A DNA stretch of 64,000 bases, from the NCBI GenBank assembly GCA_947579605.1, contig OX388317.1:16759384-16823383 (forward strand), in the 5' to 3' direction. Numbering within the stretch: the stretch's first letter is position 1; every line of letters begins with the position of its first letter. The position numbers and the translations under genes were made by a program. Below the pieces are notes generated by a model. That model did no database searches. It saw only the letters and a list, made by a program, of their open reading frames with translations, and was not told where the DNA came from. Shown one piece after another: positions 11,904-24,689 of this stretch. The DNA comes from Athripsodes cinereus (taxonomy: Eukaryota > Arthropoda > Insecta > Trichoptera > Leptoceridae).

Positions 11904-13255
11904 GAAATATTATAATTTTTTTGTTGTTGAAATACTGGAATATGTTGCGGATACGACAATGGTTTTCTTTCAAAATCAACAGTGAACGTTGATAAAGAAG
12001 TTGAAATTATTCATAATTAATTCAATATTGTTTAACGTATGTACTGTAATATGGAAACGCTTTCAGAAAAGGCAATACAATACAACAGATACCATATAAT
12101 AATAATTATAGTCTTTTATCGGAAAGCAAATATTCTATTTGAATATTAAGTCTGTATTAATTACACTGCCATCAATATACGGATAACTAAACAAAAGCCT
12201 CAACTTACATTGAATAGAACTTAACGGTCTGTGAAGATTTCTTAAGTCTTTGTATCATAAAATTAATGTTATTTATTAACCTGGAGAATAATCATAGACA
12301 ATACATAGGGAATATGAAAGACAAAGAGGCATAGACAAAGTGTTTATAAGAATTTTCTTTTGATCAAATAAGTCTTCGGAAAGTATAATAGATAAAATGG
12401 ATGCCTACAATGTACTTAGAAGTCTTTGATATCTTAACTCTAGAATGTCCAATGAATGTGTTGAAAATTGTAAACAATTATTCAGGTATTGAATGAAACA
12501 CATCAACGACAAAAAAAAAAATTTAAATGCATCTCATTTTACTTAAAAATCATGGAAGTCGAAAATGGCATAATTCAGTACTTACATACATGCAAGTGAT
12601 TATTGTTGTGAAGTTGATTGTTAGAATTTAGACAGTGAGAGACAACAGCTGACAATAAAGCTGAGAAATGTCCATGTATGTAAATGAGGAAACATGCTGG
12701 CACATTCACAGTATTCTGTACAGTAATGTACAGGTAAGACAGACACGCCATAATAATATTAAGTATATTATATCTAAGAAAGGTTTATGTAATGTTCCGC
12801 AATGAAAAGTACGTGACTACAAAAGATCATGGAGTCAACATGATGTCACTGGCTGGAGTAAGACAATGCACATGCTAATTATTTAGTGAGTACTAGCCTT
12901 AAGCCCACTTATATTTAGCAATTATTAAAAATTGCGCTTTTACCTTTACTTTGCATGGATGACACGCAAAATCATGAACCAAAACCCTTCATTTTTTTAA
13001 AAATATATAATATTTGTTATTGTTTATTCTAAACTATAGATCAGCACCTGATGATGCGAAATCGGAGTCCGTGAAAACTGTCGTGCAATAGTTATAGTTT
13101 ATAGTAGCACTAAACAATAATAATTGATATTATTCATTTTACGAAAGCAATTAGCAAAAAAAAGAAAACCTATCTATTTATCAAAGAAATGTATTAAAAA
13201 TCAAAGACAAAAATGAAATGCAAATTGGTAACTAGGAATATTAATAACACAATAT
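11904..13255. other. AT-rich spacer, nothing secure
   Basis: The stretch near 12615-12680 (ACAGTGAGAGACAACAGCTG, then AATAAAGCTGAG) has an LTR-like or UTR-like look, but there is no partner copy, no TG...CA boundary pair and no primer-binding site. Confidence 0.4.
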
Positions 13256-13954
13256 GATAATATAACACTCAATTGTTTGATGGTCAGAAGATTTTTTCTG
13301 TGAGGCACCTATATATTAGGAAAGCACTAGTGCATTTTTACTCAATTAGACAGGGTTGGAAGACATCACAACAGAATAGAGTCACAAGACAGATGGTGTC
13401 ATTTAATTGTATCATTCCATTCAGGTCTACAGTGTTCGGACAGCGACAGTTTATATGCATGGCACCTAGACTGTTTAACATCATGCCTCTAAAGATTAGA
13501 GAAATCACTGTATTTGTTGAATTTAAAAGAGCATGTTATGGGTGGGTATCTGATCTTCCAATGGAGAGATTACAGGATATCTTGGGATTTGTTCCGTGAT
13601 TTGTTTTGTTTTGTGTGGGGTGATATACGTGTGTTAGTATGTGGTGTGGGATTTGTGATGTGTGTGGTTGAGGGATATGTTGTTTTTTTTCTTTCTTGTT
13701 TTGTATAGACAAATGGTTTGTGTGTTGTTTCATGTATGGACGGTTTGCAGCAGTGGTTTCTTGCTATGAATGTGATTGTGTAAATATGGGAGATACTTAA
13801 ATGCTTTTTGTAATTGTGTATATGTTTCTATATGAATGATATTTTTGTGAGATGTTTGCCCTAGTAGAGGATATACCTAGTTGGGCAGCATCAATGAAAG
13901 TATGTATAAAGTTTGTAATTTATTGGTGAAAAAAAAAAATAAGATAAAATAACA
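13256..13954 (+). mobile_element. Jockey/CR1-like LINE 3' end with UTR and poly-A
   Basis: An open frame of 108 codons (13273-13599) matches the last part of a non-LTR reverse transcriptase: HLYIRKALVHFYSIR, RTVxQRQ-like FGQRQFICMAPRLFNIMPLK, and EFKRACYGWVSDLPMERLQ. It is followed by a T/G-rich 3' untranslated region of about 330 bp and a run of A at about 13929-13939. GATAATATAACA (13256-13267) and GATAAAATAACA (13943-13954) differ at one position and may be its TSD. The catalytic domain is lost by 5' truncation. Confidence 0.8.
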
Positions 13955-15574
13955 GAATTTTTCACAAGACTTTTAAATATATAAATATTGAAAATTTAAA
14001 TAAATAAATAACTTTTCAAACGATATATCGATGTTTGCAGAAAGCGTGCGAAAAACTGGAACGTATATTTTCAGAACTATAGAGATTACATTAATATCAG
14101 TAAATAATGTCAAACAAAGGTACAATACCATACTAACGCACTAAAATATTTGTATGTCGATTTTGAGTAGAATATTTCTGTCAAAAATATATTTATACTC
14201 GTTCATTCTACTGTCATACATATTCTTATATAAAGTCCTTACTTTGATGGAATACGTTTGTTGCTAAAAAGGAGACCTAAAGGATAAACTGTGACTACGA
14301 TACAATCATTCACACATTATTGAATAGCCTTAAATAACATCTTATTTTACTAAACACTGACTTTGACTGGAATGACTGGTGATATAATAGGTAATTTATT
14401 GCCATTATTCGAATAGGAAAGAATAAGATATTAATAATTATTACCTCTTATATTTATTACACTTTCAAGTATATTTATATTTAATGACAATCAATAAATG
14501 TATCTATATCATCAGTAATAAAAATATTACCTATTTATTACAGGAAAATGATACTTTCAAACGTAAAGTAGGTACGTCAATTCTTCACAATTGCAAATAG
14601 ATAAGTACAGATAAATTTTTGTTGCTGTAACTGTAGGTAGTTTAACTGAAAACAAACAAAGAATCGAAACCACAAGAACAGAAATATTTTCAAAATAATA
14701 TTTTATTAGACGATTGGTACCTATGACAAGAATATAATTAGGATTGATTGGTAGCTAAATAGAAGAAAAGATTATTAATTATAGTATTGAAATATGCGCA
14801 ATAAAGAGAATAATACGTCTTCTCGTTTTCTAATTAATAAATGTATATTATTGCAGTTTGTAAAAATTTTGACTGGTAAGTAGACATACCTAGTTATTTA
14901 TCAATCACACCTTTTGATAATCTCGACTCAAATGTGATTGCTATTTTTATTCAGTGACATCACAGGTATTATTACCTACTGTTTATTATGTATTCGTGGT
15001 GTGTCTTCGAGCGATCACTTTTGCCTTGAAACTGAATGACTGCAATGCATAAGACCTATTCTTATAATATGTAATCTGAGTAATAATAATATTCTAGTTA
15101 TGTGGCGGCCAAAATGCACTGTCCGACTCACCTACACGAGTCTATATTATTACAATAATGATTTATTTACTGCATATTTTATTGCAGAATAAAAATCATT
15201 ATCATATTGGACTTCCTATGCGTTTCCATATTGGACAATAAAACGCTTTGAGAACAAAAGACAAAGGTGGGCGTTAATAAATTGAATTCGCAATCGATTA
15301 ATTGTATAAAATTGTATGGACAAATTGAATAAAAATGTAAGGTGTTCATGATTATTTATGTATTGAAAAATGTACCAAAGACTATGTGCTATTAATCATA
15401 GTACTACAATAAAAGTTTTACATACTGTATGTGAGCAAATTTGGAATTGTTTATAATATACATAAAAAATAGTTTAGACGAAGTTTTACGAGAGAAAACA
15501 ATATAATTAAATAACAATAAATTAATAAAATATTGTACAAGGACTATTTTTTTATAAAGATATATCTGAGTTTT
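13955..15574. other. AT-rich spacer, nothing recognised
   Basis: Contains GTAGGTACG and TAGGTA words. A moderately GC-rich stretch near 15100-15140 has no partner. No open frame of note. Confidence 0.5.
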
Positions 15575-15725
15575 TTATAAACTTAAATACAACCTTATAC
15601 ACCTTTCACAGTAAACTGAGAGATTGTGGCGTGAAAGGAGAGTTTGCCGGCAACTGGGATCGAACTGCGCACTGCATAAGAATGCACGAGGCCGTGATTC
15701 TACCTCCAAGCTACCAATGATTTCT
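15575..15725 (-). mobile_element. tRNA-derived SINE
   Basis: The minus strand has an RNA polymerase III A-box-like TAGCTTGGAGG (complement of 15703-15713) and, about 35 bases further, a good B box, GCAGTTCGATCCCAG (complement of 15654-15668). The body runs on to ACTGTGAAAGGTGTATAAGG, TTGTATTTAAGTTTAT and an A-rich tail at the left. That tail recurs on the plus strand at 63355-63400. It is not a functional tRNA: no acceptor stem can be closed. The 60-codon frame across it is accidental. Confidence 0.8.
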
Positions 15726-16436
15726 ATCTCTATGTACCTATTCGGGTAAATCACCATAAGTTTTGGAAGTAAACTGCAGACTGCACATAATGTTTTTAGA
15801 AATGGTTTAGAGCTAATATATTGCAGACTGTTGTATCAGGAAGAAGTCAACCACGTAATGCTCGTAGTAAAAACATCAGAAACAAATCATTGGCGCAGTT
15901 TTCGAAATCTTGTTCTGAATTTATATTTACATTTATGTAGTGTTCTTTATCGGGATGTTAGAAGTGTAAAATAATTATATGTAATGTAATCTGCCATAAC
16001 TATTAACACACATTTCTCACAGATGAAGAGAAACGCAAACAGTTTCATAAACAATTAAAACGCATCAGCAAAGTTATGATTTTAACGGCTGGTTAAGTAT
16101 TATGAGATAGTATCTACATACATACTACCTGTCACTTTAACAAGGAAAATGCATTTATGTTTTGAGCAAACCTAGTATACGATACAAGTGATACACGAAC
16201 ACGGTACAAGACAAAGTGAAAACAAATTTAATCATATGTAACAATCCTAAGTAATAATATCCATTATTATTTCACATCTCATTGCGAGGCGAGACTCGTA
16301 ATGTATGAAAGTGTATCTTATTGCATGCAGATATCATGTATGCAGGAACGTGCATATTTGCATCATGTCTTGAAATTATTCCAACTAACTCATTGCATAC
16401 GTTTCTTTGACTATTCCGTGGCACAAATAAAAAAGA
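15726..16436. other. AT-rich spacer, nothing recognised
   Basis: No supported gene or repeat-family match in this stretch. Confidence 0.5.
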
Positions 16437-16699
16437 TACACTGAGAAAAATACTCAAAACGAATCATTGGTACGGTACTATCAGATTAGGACCAAAGATC
16501 GTACAAACGATTCATTGGTATAAATCTATAATATTAACTCTTCGCAAACAAATCATTGGTAAATTTACCAACAACTTGTTTGCGAAGAGTTAATATTATA
16601 GATTCGTACTAATGAATCGTTTGTACGATCTCTGGTCCTAATCTGATAGTACGTACCAACGATTCGTTGTGAAATTTCGTTAGTATTTTTCTCAGTGTA
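16437..16699. mobile_element. Foldback MITE with TA target site
   Basis: A 259-bp element (16439-16697) made almost wholly of two inverted arms. The ends are CACTGAGAAAAATACT and its complement, flanked on each side by TA (16437-16438 and 16698-16699), as for Tc1/mariner-type insertions. Internal matches include ATTAACTCTTCGCAAACAA with TTGTTTGCGAAGAGTTAAT, and TACTATCAGATTAGGACCA with TGGTCCTAATCTGATAGTA. The GATTCATTGGT word is also repeated within each arm. No transposase frame is present. Assignment to mariner rests only on the TA. Confidence 0.85.
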
Positions 16700-16915
16700 T
16701 GTATTAGAAAATGTGTTCTCGTTTTAATATTCCATTCTTTCCTACAAGATTTTAATGGATCCTCGCTTTCCTTAATATCTGCAAGAAAAACTTTAGTTTA
16801 TTTCGATCCCTGGTCTCCCGTTGAGATTGGATGCTAAACTGAAAACGAACAGATGAACAGACTGGTTTTGATTCTTTTTCGTACTCGGAATTTAATTTTT
16901 CATCATTTATCATTC

Positions 16916-17409
16916 ATAGTGTCAGGTTTGTCAGGTCAAGGAAGAACCTTACTAAAGCCTTTGTATGGAGCATTCTGCTTTATGGTTGTGAGACATGGAC
17001 CATCAGCAAGAGTGAAAGCGGACGGTTGGCGGCCTTTGAAATGTGGTGCTACAGACGCATGCTCAAGATCCATTGGTCGGAGCACGTCGAAAACGAAGAA
17101 GTATTAACCAGGGTAGGCGAAAAAAGGCAACTCCTTAAGAGAATCAGCCAACAACGAGCTAACTGGATTGGCCACAACATCAGGCACCCAGGACTACTCA
17201 TAGCCATCGCGGAGGGTAAGACCGAGGGGACAAATGGCAGAGGCCGACCAAGAGACGCATATATGGACCAACTGAAGAGTGATATGAACTGTGGCTCATA
17301 CGTAGAGCTGAAAAGACTGGCGGAGAATAGAGACGAATGGAGAAGAAAAACCAAACTCGTTGCAGACCAATCCAATGGATTGTAACTCATTATATATAGT
17401 GTCAGGTTT
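16916..17409 (+). mobile_element. 5'-truncated LINE copy with 14-bp TSD (family 4)
   Basis: Perfect ATAGTGTCAGGTTT repeats at 16916-16929 and 17396-17409 flank a 466-bp insert. It encodes the end of a non-LTR reverse-transcriptase protein: KAFVWSILLYGCETWTI (upstream frame), AAFEMWCYRRMLKIHWSEHV, WIGHNIRHP, GRGRPRDAYMDQL, then NRDEWRR and a stop near 17383. The join between the YGCETW block and the FEMWCYRRM block can be read in one frame from about 16950. The copy looks young, with few defects, but is inactive because the catalytic and endonuclease domains are absent. Confidence 0.93.
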
Positions 17410-17884
17410 TGGAATAATTTCCCTTCTTCAATACGAAACTGCCCAACACTGAAAATGAATAGGTATAATATGAAAATGAATGGAAACAGCGGGATCTATC
17501 ACGGCATCAAATTATATCCCCCGTCTTCTCTCTTAGAGTATGGCAAAATTATTTGATGTAATGTTTCAGCTCTATACAGTTAGTTATTTTATTTTTATTT
17601 TGTCTAAACAACAGCTCTGAATGAAGGAAGTCTCGTCTCCATACGGTATCCTAAGATTATATAATACAGTATTCACACTACGTGCATTGCTTACCAAGTG
17701 AAAAAATAAGATTAATCGACGGGAAAACCCTTTGTAAAAAGCCCAGACATGTTAAGTTTTGAATTAATAAACATTAAGGAAAAATAAATCCATTCATCAA
17801 TGTAACAGTGTACTCTGCTTTAGCGACTGTAGAAGAACAACAAAAGGATATGAAAAAATGACTATAGTGTAATAAAAAAAACTG
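17410..17884. other. Spacer, nothing recognised
   Basis: No family match and no meaningful open frame. Confidence 0.5.
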
Positions 17885-17996
17885 TTGAATCTCTGTATTC
17901 TGCCAAATTGTTTTAATTGTTATTTTTGTTTTATTGTTCAACATGTAAAAGGCTCTGCCGTGTAAAGAAGTTAAAATAAAAATAAAATAAAAATAT
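17885..17996 (+). mobile_element. LINE 3' end with AAAAT tail
   Basis: CATGTAAAAGGCTCTGCCGT and GTAAAGAAGTT are followed by (AAAAT)n. I recognise this as a common insect LINE 3' terminus, in which a phrase like TGTAAAGGGCTxTGCC precedes the tail. No coding residues remain, and no duplication of the target was found. Confidence 0.5.
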
Positions 17997-18884
17997 GAAC
18001 GTAATGATTTAATAGAAAATGTTCAGGTTTGTTGATTGAAAAATAATTAATAATGATCTGATTCAAAGTGTGAAAAAACCATGTTTAATTAGATAATTGA
18101 AGAAAATGCACGGAAGACCGTTTGAAACCGTAACGAAATGTAATCAGAATGATAGATATAATGTATGAGATCAATTAGAGAATCTATCAGTGAATAAGTA
18201 ACTAAAAGAATGTTCTGAGATGGTTCTGAGACTTATTTTACGCACGTATGTACATCTTAATTATTACAGAGCAGGTAATATTGCAGATTCCAACAGTTGC
18301 ATTACCCACTGAATTAGTGAATGAGGTGAATGTATTTGTAACAAATGATTATTATTTGCATTTCTCTGTATTGACAATAGATAATTTTATATAATTTAAT
18401 AATAGCTTCGTACACGTGTATCTGTGTTGACATTAGGTACAATTATACCTCACACTACTCTATGTCATATAAATATAAAGTTATTATACGGTTTGGTGCT
18501 AATTATGGGTATATTTGTAGGTCTATCACGCTATCATTATTATTTTGTTCGACTGTATAGTGTATTTGTATATTACAGTTTGTGTATGTATTATTATAGG
18601 CGAAAAAGTGCGAATGCGCATTGTACATAGTGTCATTTATTACAATGGTTGTACCTAATGGTAATGACGCATTATGTTACTTTGTTTTTAAAAAAACTGC
18701 AATTCTCAAACTTTTAATACGTAAAATCATAAAAAAATCACGCAAAAATTCAGTTCTCAATTTACTTTAAAAAATTGCTTATTTTCTATTGTTTCATTTT
18801 TCGAAATTTTATTTGCTGCATTGTTAACGACAAATTACTTAATTAAAAAAAAATATCTTTGTTCAATGATGATCCTGATGACTC
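17997..18884. other. AT-rich spacer, nothing recognised
   Basis: One 68-codon frame without family resemblance. Nothing else is supported. Confidence 0.5.
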
Positions 18885-18936
18885 GTAAACAAGTGGAAGG
18901 CCTCTAAAGAAAGAATAGAATAGATAGAAGTTTATC
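18885..18936 (+). mobile_element. Small LINE tail (same family as 24779-24821)
   Basis: GACTCGTAAACAAGTGGAAG, GCCTC and AAGAAAGAATAGAATAGATAG parallel the 43-bp insertion at 24779-24821 on the opposite strand. The (AGAAT)-like run is the tail. Confidence 0.5.
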
Positions 18937-19033
18937 ATTCTGAATGTCTTATTTCTTTATTGGAACGAAAAAGATAATCTGAATGTTTATTGCTTGCGGT
19001 TAATCCGCAAGCTACTCCACAAGTGGAATAAAG
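18937..19033 (+). repeat. Family A fragment
   Basis: ATTCTGAATGTCTTATTTC, GAATGTTTATTGCTTGCGG and CTACTCCACAAGTGG follow family A order in the forward orientation. The TAATCCGCAAGC segment is local and forms a small palindrome with GCTTGCGGTTA. Confidence 0.55.
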
Positions 19034-20462
19034 CACAATGGTAACAATGGCAGAATTAATCTTAAATATTTTTATTTTAAAATCCCCCATATAAACGATG
19101 AAAAACTATTTAAAAAAACACAATATATGCGATAATAAATTTATCGTAGTATCTATTTCTAAAAAAAATATTTTTTTTGTATCGAATTCATTCCTTGATT
19201 TTCATTTTAGAGATATTACAATTAAAAAGTCCTTTCTGTCACTATACGACGATAAATAAAATGACATTTTGCAAATGGGAAATGTGTTTTTCTATTGTTG
19301 AGAACATCTGTTGTCAATGAGTGCACTATTATTGTTTAGTATGTACTGCATTCGTTCACCCGAGCGCATTATTATTAAAGTGTATACTTTCTCACTATTG
19401 TATCAAATGATTACTAGGTGAGGTATAGAAAATACCTAGTATTGCTTATAGGTGTGACATTTTGATTCTCAATAACTGTAACTCGATAGCTTTTCCCACC
19501 TCCAAGTAGGTACACTTGAGAGACGGTATTGTCGATGTTGATTATAACATTTGCACAATGTAAATATTACTAGACTTTGAATATATATTTTAATAGTATA
19601 TAATTTCTTTTGATGTAACACTGTTCCTGACAGTTAATATTATCTATGTACCTACTAATAATACCTGACTCAGTGTACCGATACAACTATCAAAAGATTA
19701 ATTTCTTAGTTCGTTGAATCATTCTCGCGAATAATATCTATACTTGAGTAATTTGTACGGCTACAAATATTTACATTTGTAATAACCGTATTTCTTGTAT
19801 GACTATTTTGACATTTTATTTGCAAATATGTAGTTTAATATGTAAAGAAAATGAAAGGGTTTGGTAGATGACGTATGCAAAATATATTTGTTTTCTTTTT
19901 AATGCTGACTGTTTTTGTTGAAGGACTCTTTCATACTAGTTCATCTGCCAATCTTTTAAGGGCCGACCTATTACTATTTTTATTTGAGGCTCTACATTTT
20001 GGGATTTTAGGATCTTTCGGTATGGTGGGCATTGGTGAATTAATATCCGAGAGTAAAGTTGTGTTATATTTATTATAGAAATGAAATGATATGAAGGTTC
20101 AAGGTGTGTGTTGCACTACATTTTATAAATTATATTTTAAGTTCTCCCATCCATATTAAAATTTAATAGCAAGGTGATTGCTTCTGCTTACATATACTAT
20201 TGAATTTTAGGTATAACAGTATCAACTATCTGTACTGCTTTCGTGGTTAACGATCTTTAACTATGAATAATATTTTACCTTCCACTTTCATGTCCGAGTT
20301 AGAAATACTTGATTCAAATATCATCTTGATAATCAATTAAAGCGGATGATTGAGCAGAATCCACTCTGCATTTGATATTTCGACGTCTCGATAACAATGG
20401 ATACACTAGCACTAAATAAATTTATAAACATTCCAGAAGTATAAACTTAAAGGACCATGGTA
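19034..20462. other. AT-rich spacer with a doubtful small frame
   Basis: A 67-codon ATG frame at 19875-20078 begins with a signal-peptide-like run (MQNIFVFFLMLTVFVEG). The opposite strand of the same stretch is also open, reading MPTIPKDPKIPKCRASNK. Neither has a homologue I recognise, so I do not call a gene. Confidence 0.4.
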
Positions 20463-20538
20463 TTCTGTATTATATTACTACCCTATTAACTATAACTTCT
20501 GTATTATATTATAACCCTATTAACTATAACTTCTGTAT
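20463..20538. repeat. 34-bp tandem duplication
   Basis: Units 20463-20496 and 20497-20530 are near-identical (TTCTGTATTATATTA, then CCCTATTAACTATAAC), with two differing bases around ACTA versus ATAA. A third partial unit, TTCTGTAT, follows at 20531. Confidence 0.9.
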
Positions 20539-21067
20539 ATGTACATTTATGTGGTCAGGTTAGGATACAATTATGTCGGACTTGTTTCTTCGATTTCGAC
20601 ACATGATTGACTTAAGAAAGTCTAGACAAAGGATATCGAATCGCCTACCGATTGTTATAGAAAACTATTTTAATGATCTATTTTGCCAACGTTAATTGGA
20701 GTGCCGATTCGTATGAACGTATATGTATAACCGATTTTGATTTAAATTCAAGTTAATCATGTCAGTTTATATCCAACGATTTTCTTACCAGGATAGTAAA
20801 TTAATGGTACATTATTATTTCCTATGCTACATACATTCGATAGTTTTTATATGAGGCTATTATTTATTTGAAGTGGCCAATAGTCTCAGACTATAGAGGA
20901 ATTTCACGTTCTATCATCCCACTGTCAATCTATTTTGCATTACGACACAAGTATATTAATGATTATTGTTGACCGACGAAACTTGGTGACCGAAAGTTCA
21001 TGTAAAATTAATAAAAATAAAACACTTATATTTAGTATTTCCGCAATGACATCAATGTGGAAGTACT
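20539..21067. other. Spacer, nothing recognised
   Basis: No family match. A 66-codon frame overlaps the family B copy at its end and is treated as accidental. Confidence 0.5.
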
Positions 21068-21245
21068 ACATCATCATCATCGCCCTCAACGCTCCTCTCG
21101 GGAGTACAGGGCAGAAACCAACCTCCTCCATTTAGAGCGACTCTACGCCAATTGCGTCACCTCTTTCCACGACATTCCCAGAGCTCTGATGTTGTTGTTA
21201 TAGGAACGGTGTATTGTGAAAGAGGGACGCCTGGGCCAGAATACT
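21068..21245 (-). mobile_element. Family B LINE 3' end
   Basis: One of the best-preserved family B copies. From the left it has a (CATCAT) tail at 21070-21080, then CCTCAACGCTCCTCTCGGGA, CAGGGCAGAAACCAACCTCC, TGCGTCACCTCTTTCCACGA, TGTTATAGGAACGGTGTATT and GTGAAAGAGGGACGCCTGGG. On the minus strand this reads as the LINE C-terminus also seen at 50175-50376, ending in a (GAT)n tail. Confidence 0.8.
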
Positions 21246-22364
21246 AAAATATAAGTATGTATTCCATTTTGCTTAATTCAACAAGCAAATTATTTACTAA
21301 AAGGATGTTCGATAAAAGTGAATGGGGTAATCAATAGACTAACTGCATATAGGTAATCATCATATAAGTTGTCTTCTTGGTGTCACAAGACATTCTGAAT
21401 ATATGACGAGTTATTTATATCTTATATTCCTCAATAAAGAAATTTTAACCTTTCCTTTCTGAGAAGGTAGATAAAGATGTTTAGAAGGTATAGTTATAAT
21501 AGAAGTAAATTGATTACTTGAATATCACTATTTGCTGTATCAATATCAAAAATTTAAAATATCTCATTCAGGAAGAGAATATTACAAATATAAGACATTG
21601 TTTTATTGGATAAAAAATAAGTAAATAAGATATTGATTAATCGTTAAAATAATAACTAGTTATGTATCTTATAGTTCACCAGAAACATGGAATGTAACAA
21701 TACTACACTTCTTAATTTCAATTTTTCAAAATGTTTTCAATATAACATATTTTACATATAATATTGATTAATAAATCATTTTGTAACGAGAACTTGAACG
21801 AGCCGTGACCAACAATAACCAGGATATTGTAATGTATGATTAAAGGTAAAATTTGGCCAGTCCATCTCCCAACAGACTGACCTTCTATCACTTCTCTTCG
21901 ATAATGGACCTGATCAATATAGTGACTCGTCTAAATTTGGCTTCAAGTGCAAGTGCCGGAGCCAGTTAAATCTAAGATATATTTGAGTCCGTTCGTAAAT
22001 ATCTACGAATTTTTGTTTATAAGTCATCTATGGACACTTTATTAGGTAAGAAAGATTAGAAATAATACATAACAACTCTCTGTACAAAGTTTGCCTTTGA
22101 ACATGTTTCGGGGTAATATAATTAAATGGACACATCATATTTATTGACAAATATAATATAATGGTTTATGTGATACACAAATTTGGTTATTAATTTAATG
22201 AATTTTCAAAATGTTTTTCTCGAAAGGCAATTATTTTGATTTCACTATACCTACACTTTTTTAATTAAATGGGAACCATGGGCATTTTTAGTATGAAAGT
22301 CAACTATACTGTGCATTTATATTTTTTTTTTAGTAAATTTGAATATTTTCCAGAAAAAAACGTC
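21246..22364. other. AT-rich spacer, nothing recognised
   Basis: A less AT-rich block at 21790-21980 (GAACGAGCCGTGACC, then AAGTGCAAGTGCCGGAGCC) may be an old repeat, but it has no partner here. Confidence 0.45.
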
Positions 22365-22525
22365 ATCCTCGTCATCATCATTGGTTCAAAAACCCGGTGT
22401 GGGTATTGTACTCTAAGAAGTCCCCTCCACGCCTCCACCTCTCTCTTTCCATCACCTTTCATCGCCAGTTGGTCATGTCCAAAGCTGGATAGTCTTTTCC
22501 CATTCCATCCACCTCAGATTTAGCC
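22365..22525 (-). mobile_element. Possible LINE 3' end with GAT tail
   Basis: The stretch is GC-richer than its surroundings and starts with CATCCTCGTCATCATCAT, the complement of a (GAT)n tail. On the minus strand NLRWMGMGKDYPALDMTNW followed by a stop, then an EAWRGLLRVQYPHR segment, resembles a decayed reverse-transcriptase tail. The match is weak and the frame is broken. Confidence 0.35.
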
Positions 22526-24689
22526 GTTCGATACTTCTTTTGTCACTGAGCTTTATTAAGTAAAACTGTACCGTTTTAAAATTATAATAGTTCCTTTTAC
22601 TGCCTACATTATTTTATTATCAGTCTAATGATTATTTCCTGGGTGAAGCCGAATATAAAGCTAGTAATATTATATATATAACTGAGTATTAAACTTGTTC
22701 AACACCTAAACAACACCTTTCATAGGTATGGCTATATTTGATTTATAAACAAAATACAATAATACAAATCATCGCATGAAGGTGAACTGGTGACTGCAAG
22801 AATGCATTCTATAATACTATATTAGAACACGAATCACACAGATAGATATCAGATTATAATTATTATAATTAAACAACTAGTATATAAATAAGCCTTTATG
22901 GATGTTGGTATGCATATATATATTTATGTTAAATGAAGTTTTCGCAATTAACTGGATTTTTACACCTGCGAGAGTGAAGATATTAAGAATATTACCCAAC
23001 AGACTCCTCACCCGCACAACCAACAGACTGTGCAAACTCCCTTTTGTATGAAGCAGGAAAGGTGTCCCGATGCTTACGAATCGGCTTAGGCTGGTTTAAG
23101 CTTAATATATATATCAGTAGAAGATAGTTCCATAGATGAAATCAGGTGGCATTAATTTATCTATGAAAACGTCAATTGGGCATAAGATGGAAATAATATT
23201 TGATTCCCACAATATTTGCATGATCCTTTGTTGCTCACTATCTAATTCGCCTTTAGAAGAATATAATAGAATTCGTAAACGTAATATGATTTTCAGGCGT
23301 CTAATTTCTTCAGCGACGAGAAAAAGACGAGCAAATACATTCGTGAAAAATATAAGTTGTTTCTAAAGCTCTCACTTTGAGTGAATTGCTGTTAATGAAG
23401 AAAAAACGTTTTCATCTTAAGAATTAACGAATGAAGAGATGAAAATTGCATGTCAAAAAAGATATAGGAATATATGAGTAAATTGCTGATAATCAATAAA
23501 ACATATACATATATTATATTTTCTCGATTTTCAACATTCCTTTTTAAGAAATATTGTTGTAAGCAATTTCATATATTTACTTTGAATGTAAATTCGATTG
23601 TCAATTTACTTGAAATAATAAATAATAAAAACAATATAGGAATTATAATTCGTTAAAACAGGGAAAATAAAAAATGATAAAAAACTATAACATATGAACA
23701 AGTTTATACGATATTTACATACAATACAAGTTAAAAAAAATAGCATCAAGAATTCATTCCAAATTCTCGGAATATTGCTATCTCGCGACCTTTCAAAGAT
23801 TTTGAATTGCATAATATAATAATATGGTCTGTTGAAATATAGGCTGGTATGATAATATTACAAATTCAATACTTAGGTATATTTATATTATAACAAAGTC
23901 GAATAAAATATTATCCAATTATAAAATGAACTGGATGTAATATATCTACAACCAGACGTTGATATATATTATGTTATTGTACTTATAATAATATTATGTG
24001 GCATCAATAGCAAGTAAGTAAGCTAGTTACTTGATGAGAAGTTCACTCAATTGAATGGAAATATAATATAATACGTTGTGTGATAAAATCTATATGACTA
24101 ATTTATTTATAATCAGCAAGTGTGAGAAACTGAGGCAATATCGGAGTAATTAACAATATAGACATAAGAATATTTTTTCTAAGAATTATCAAACAGTATT
24201 AGTAGGATTGACGCACAAAACGGTTTCAATCAAGTTTATTTAATAGAAACAAAGTATCGTCTATAGTTAATGACGTTAACTTAGAAAAGGACTATAATAA
24301 TTATAAGGACGGAATTGATGGGGAAAACAGCTAGATGACATCATGGGAAAAGGTTGACAACACGAATGAAAAGCATTTAAGTATTATAATTTTTTTTAAT
24401 TGAACAGTTTGTATAATAAAATCATTTTATAGATTTCAACCAGTATGTTGTTGCAATATTTCTGATTAATTTATCTAGGTATATGTAGAAAAAAATGTAT
24501 GTATTGAAAAAAATACTTCCTTCTCTGAAGAATGAAACACGGTTACTAATTATTTTTAATTCTCAAGCTCAATTTAAGAAAATAAAAATATCATCAGGAA
24601 ACTCAGAAACAAATATTTTTTTATTCCGTAAATAAATTATAAAAAACATTAGGTATGACAACAGTATATTGTGTTGCATGTATCCTGAA
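22526..24689. other. AT-rich spacer, nothing recognised
   Basis: Two short frames (23136-23366 and 23474-23656) have no recognisable domain. The GGCTTAGGCTGGTTTAAG word at 23085 is shared, inverted, with 54060-54077. That is too short to define a family. Confidence 0.45.

Noticed and set aside
11598..11915. 105-codon plus-strand frame
   Set aside because: It is the antisense shadow of the family 3 LINE tail, whose minus-strand protein motifs are clear.
12615..12680. LTR-like segment (ACAGTGAGAGACAACAGCTG, then AATAAAGCTGAG)
   Set aside because: No second LTR, no TG...CA ends, no primer-binding site and no gag or pol residues nearby.
17049..17390. 113-codon minus-strand frame
   Set aside because: Antisense of the family 4 LINE coding sequence. 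The serine- and leucine-rich product is typical of such shadows.
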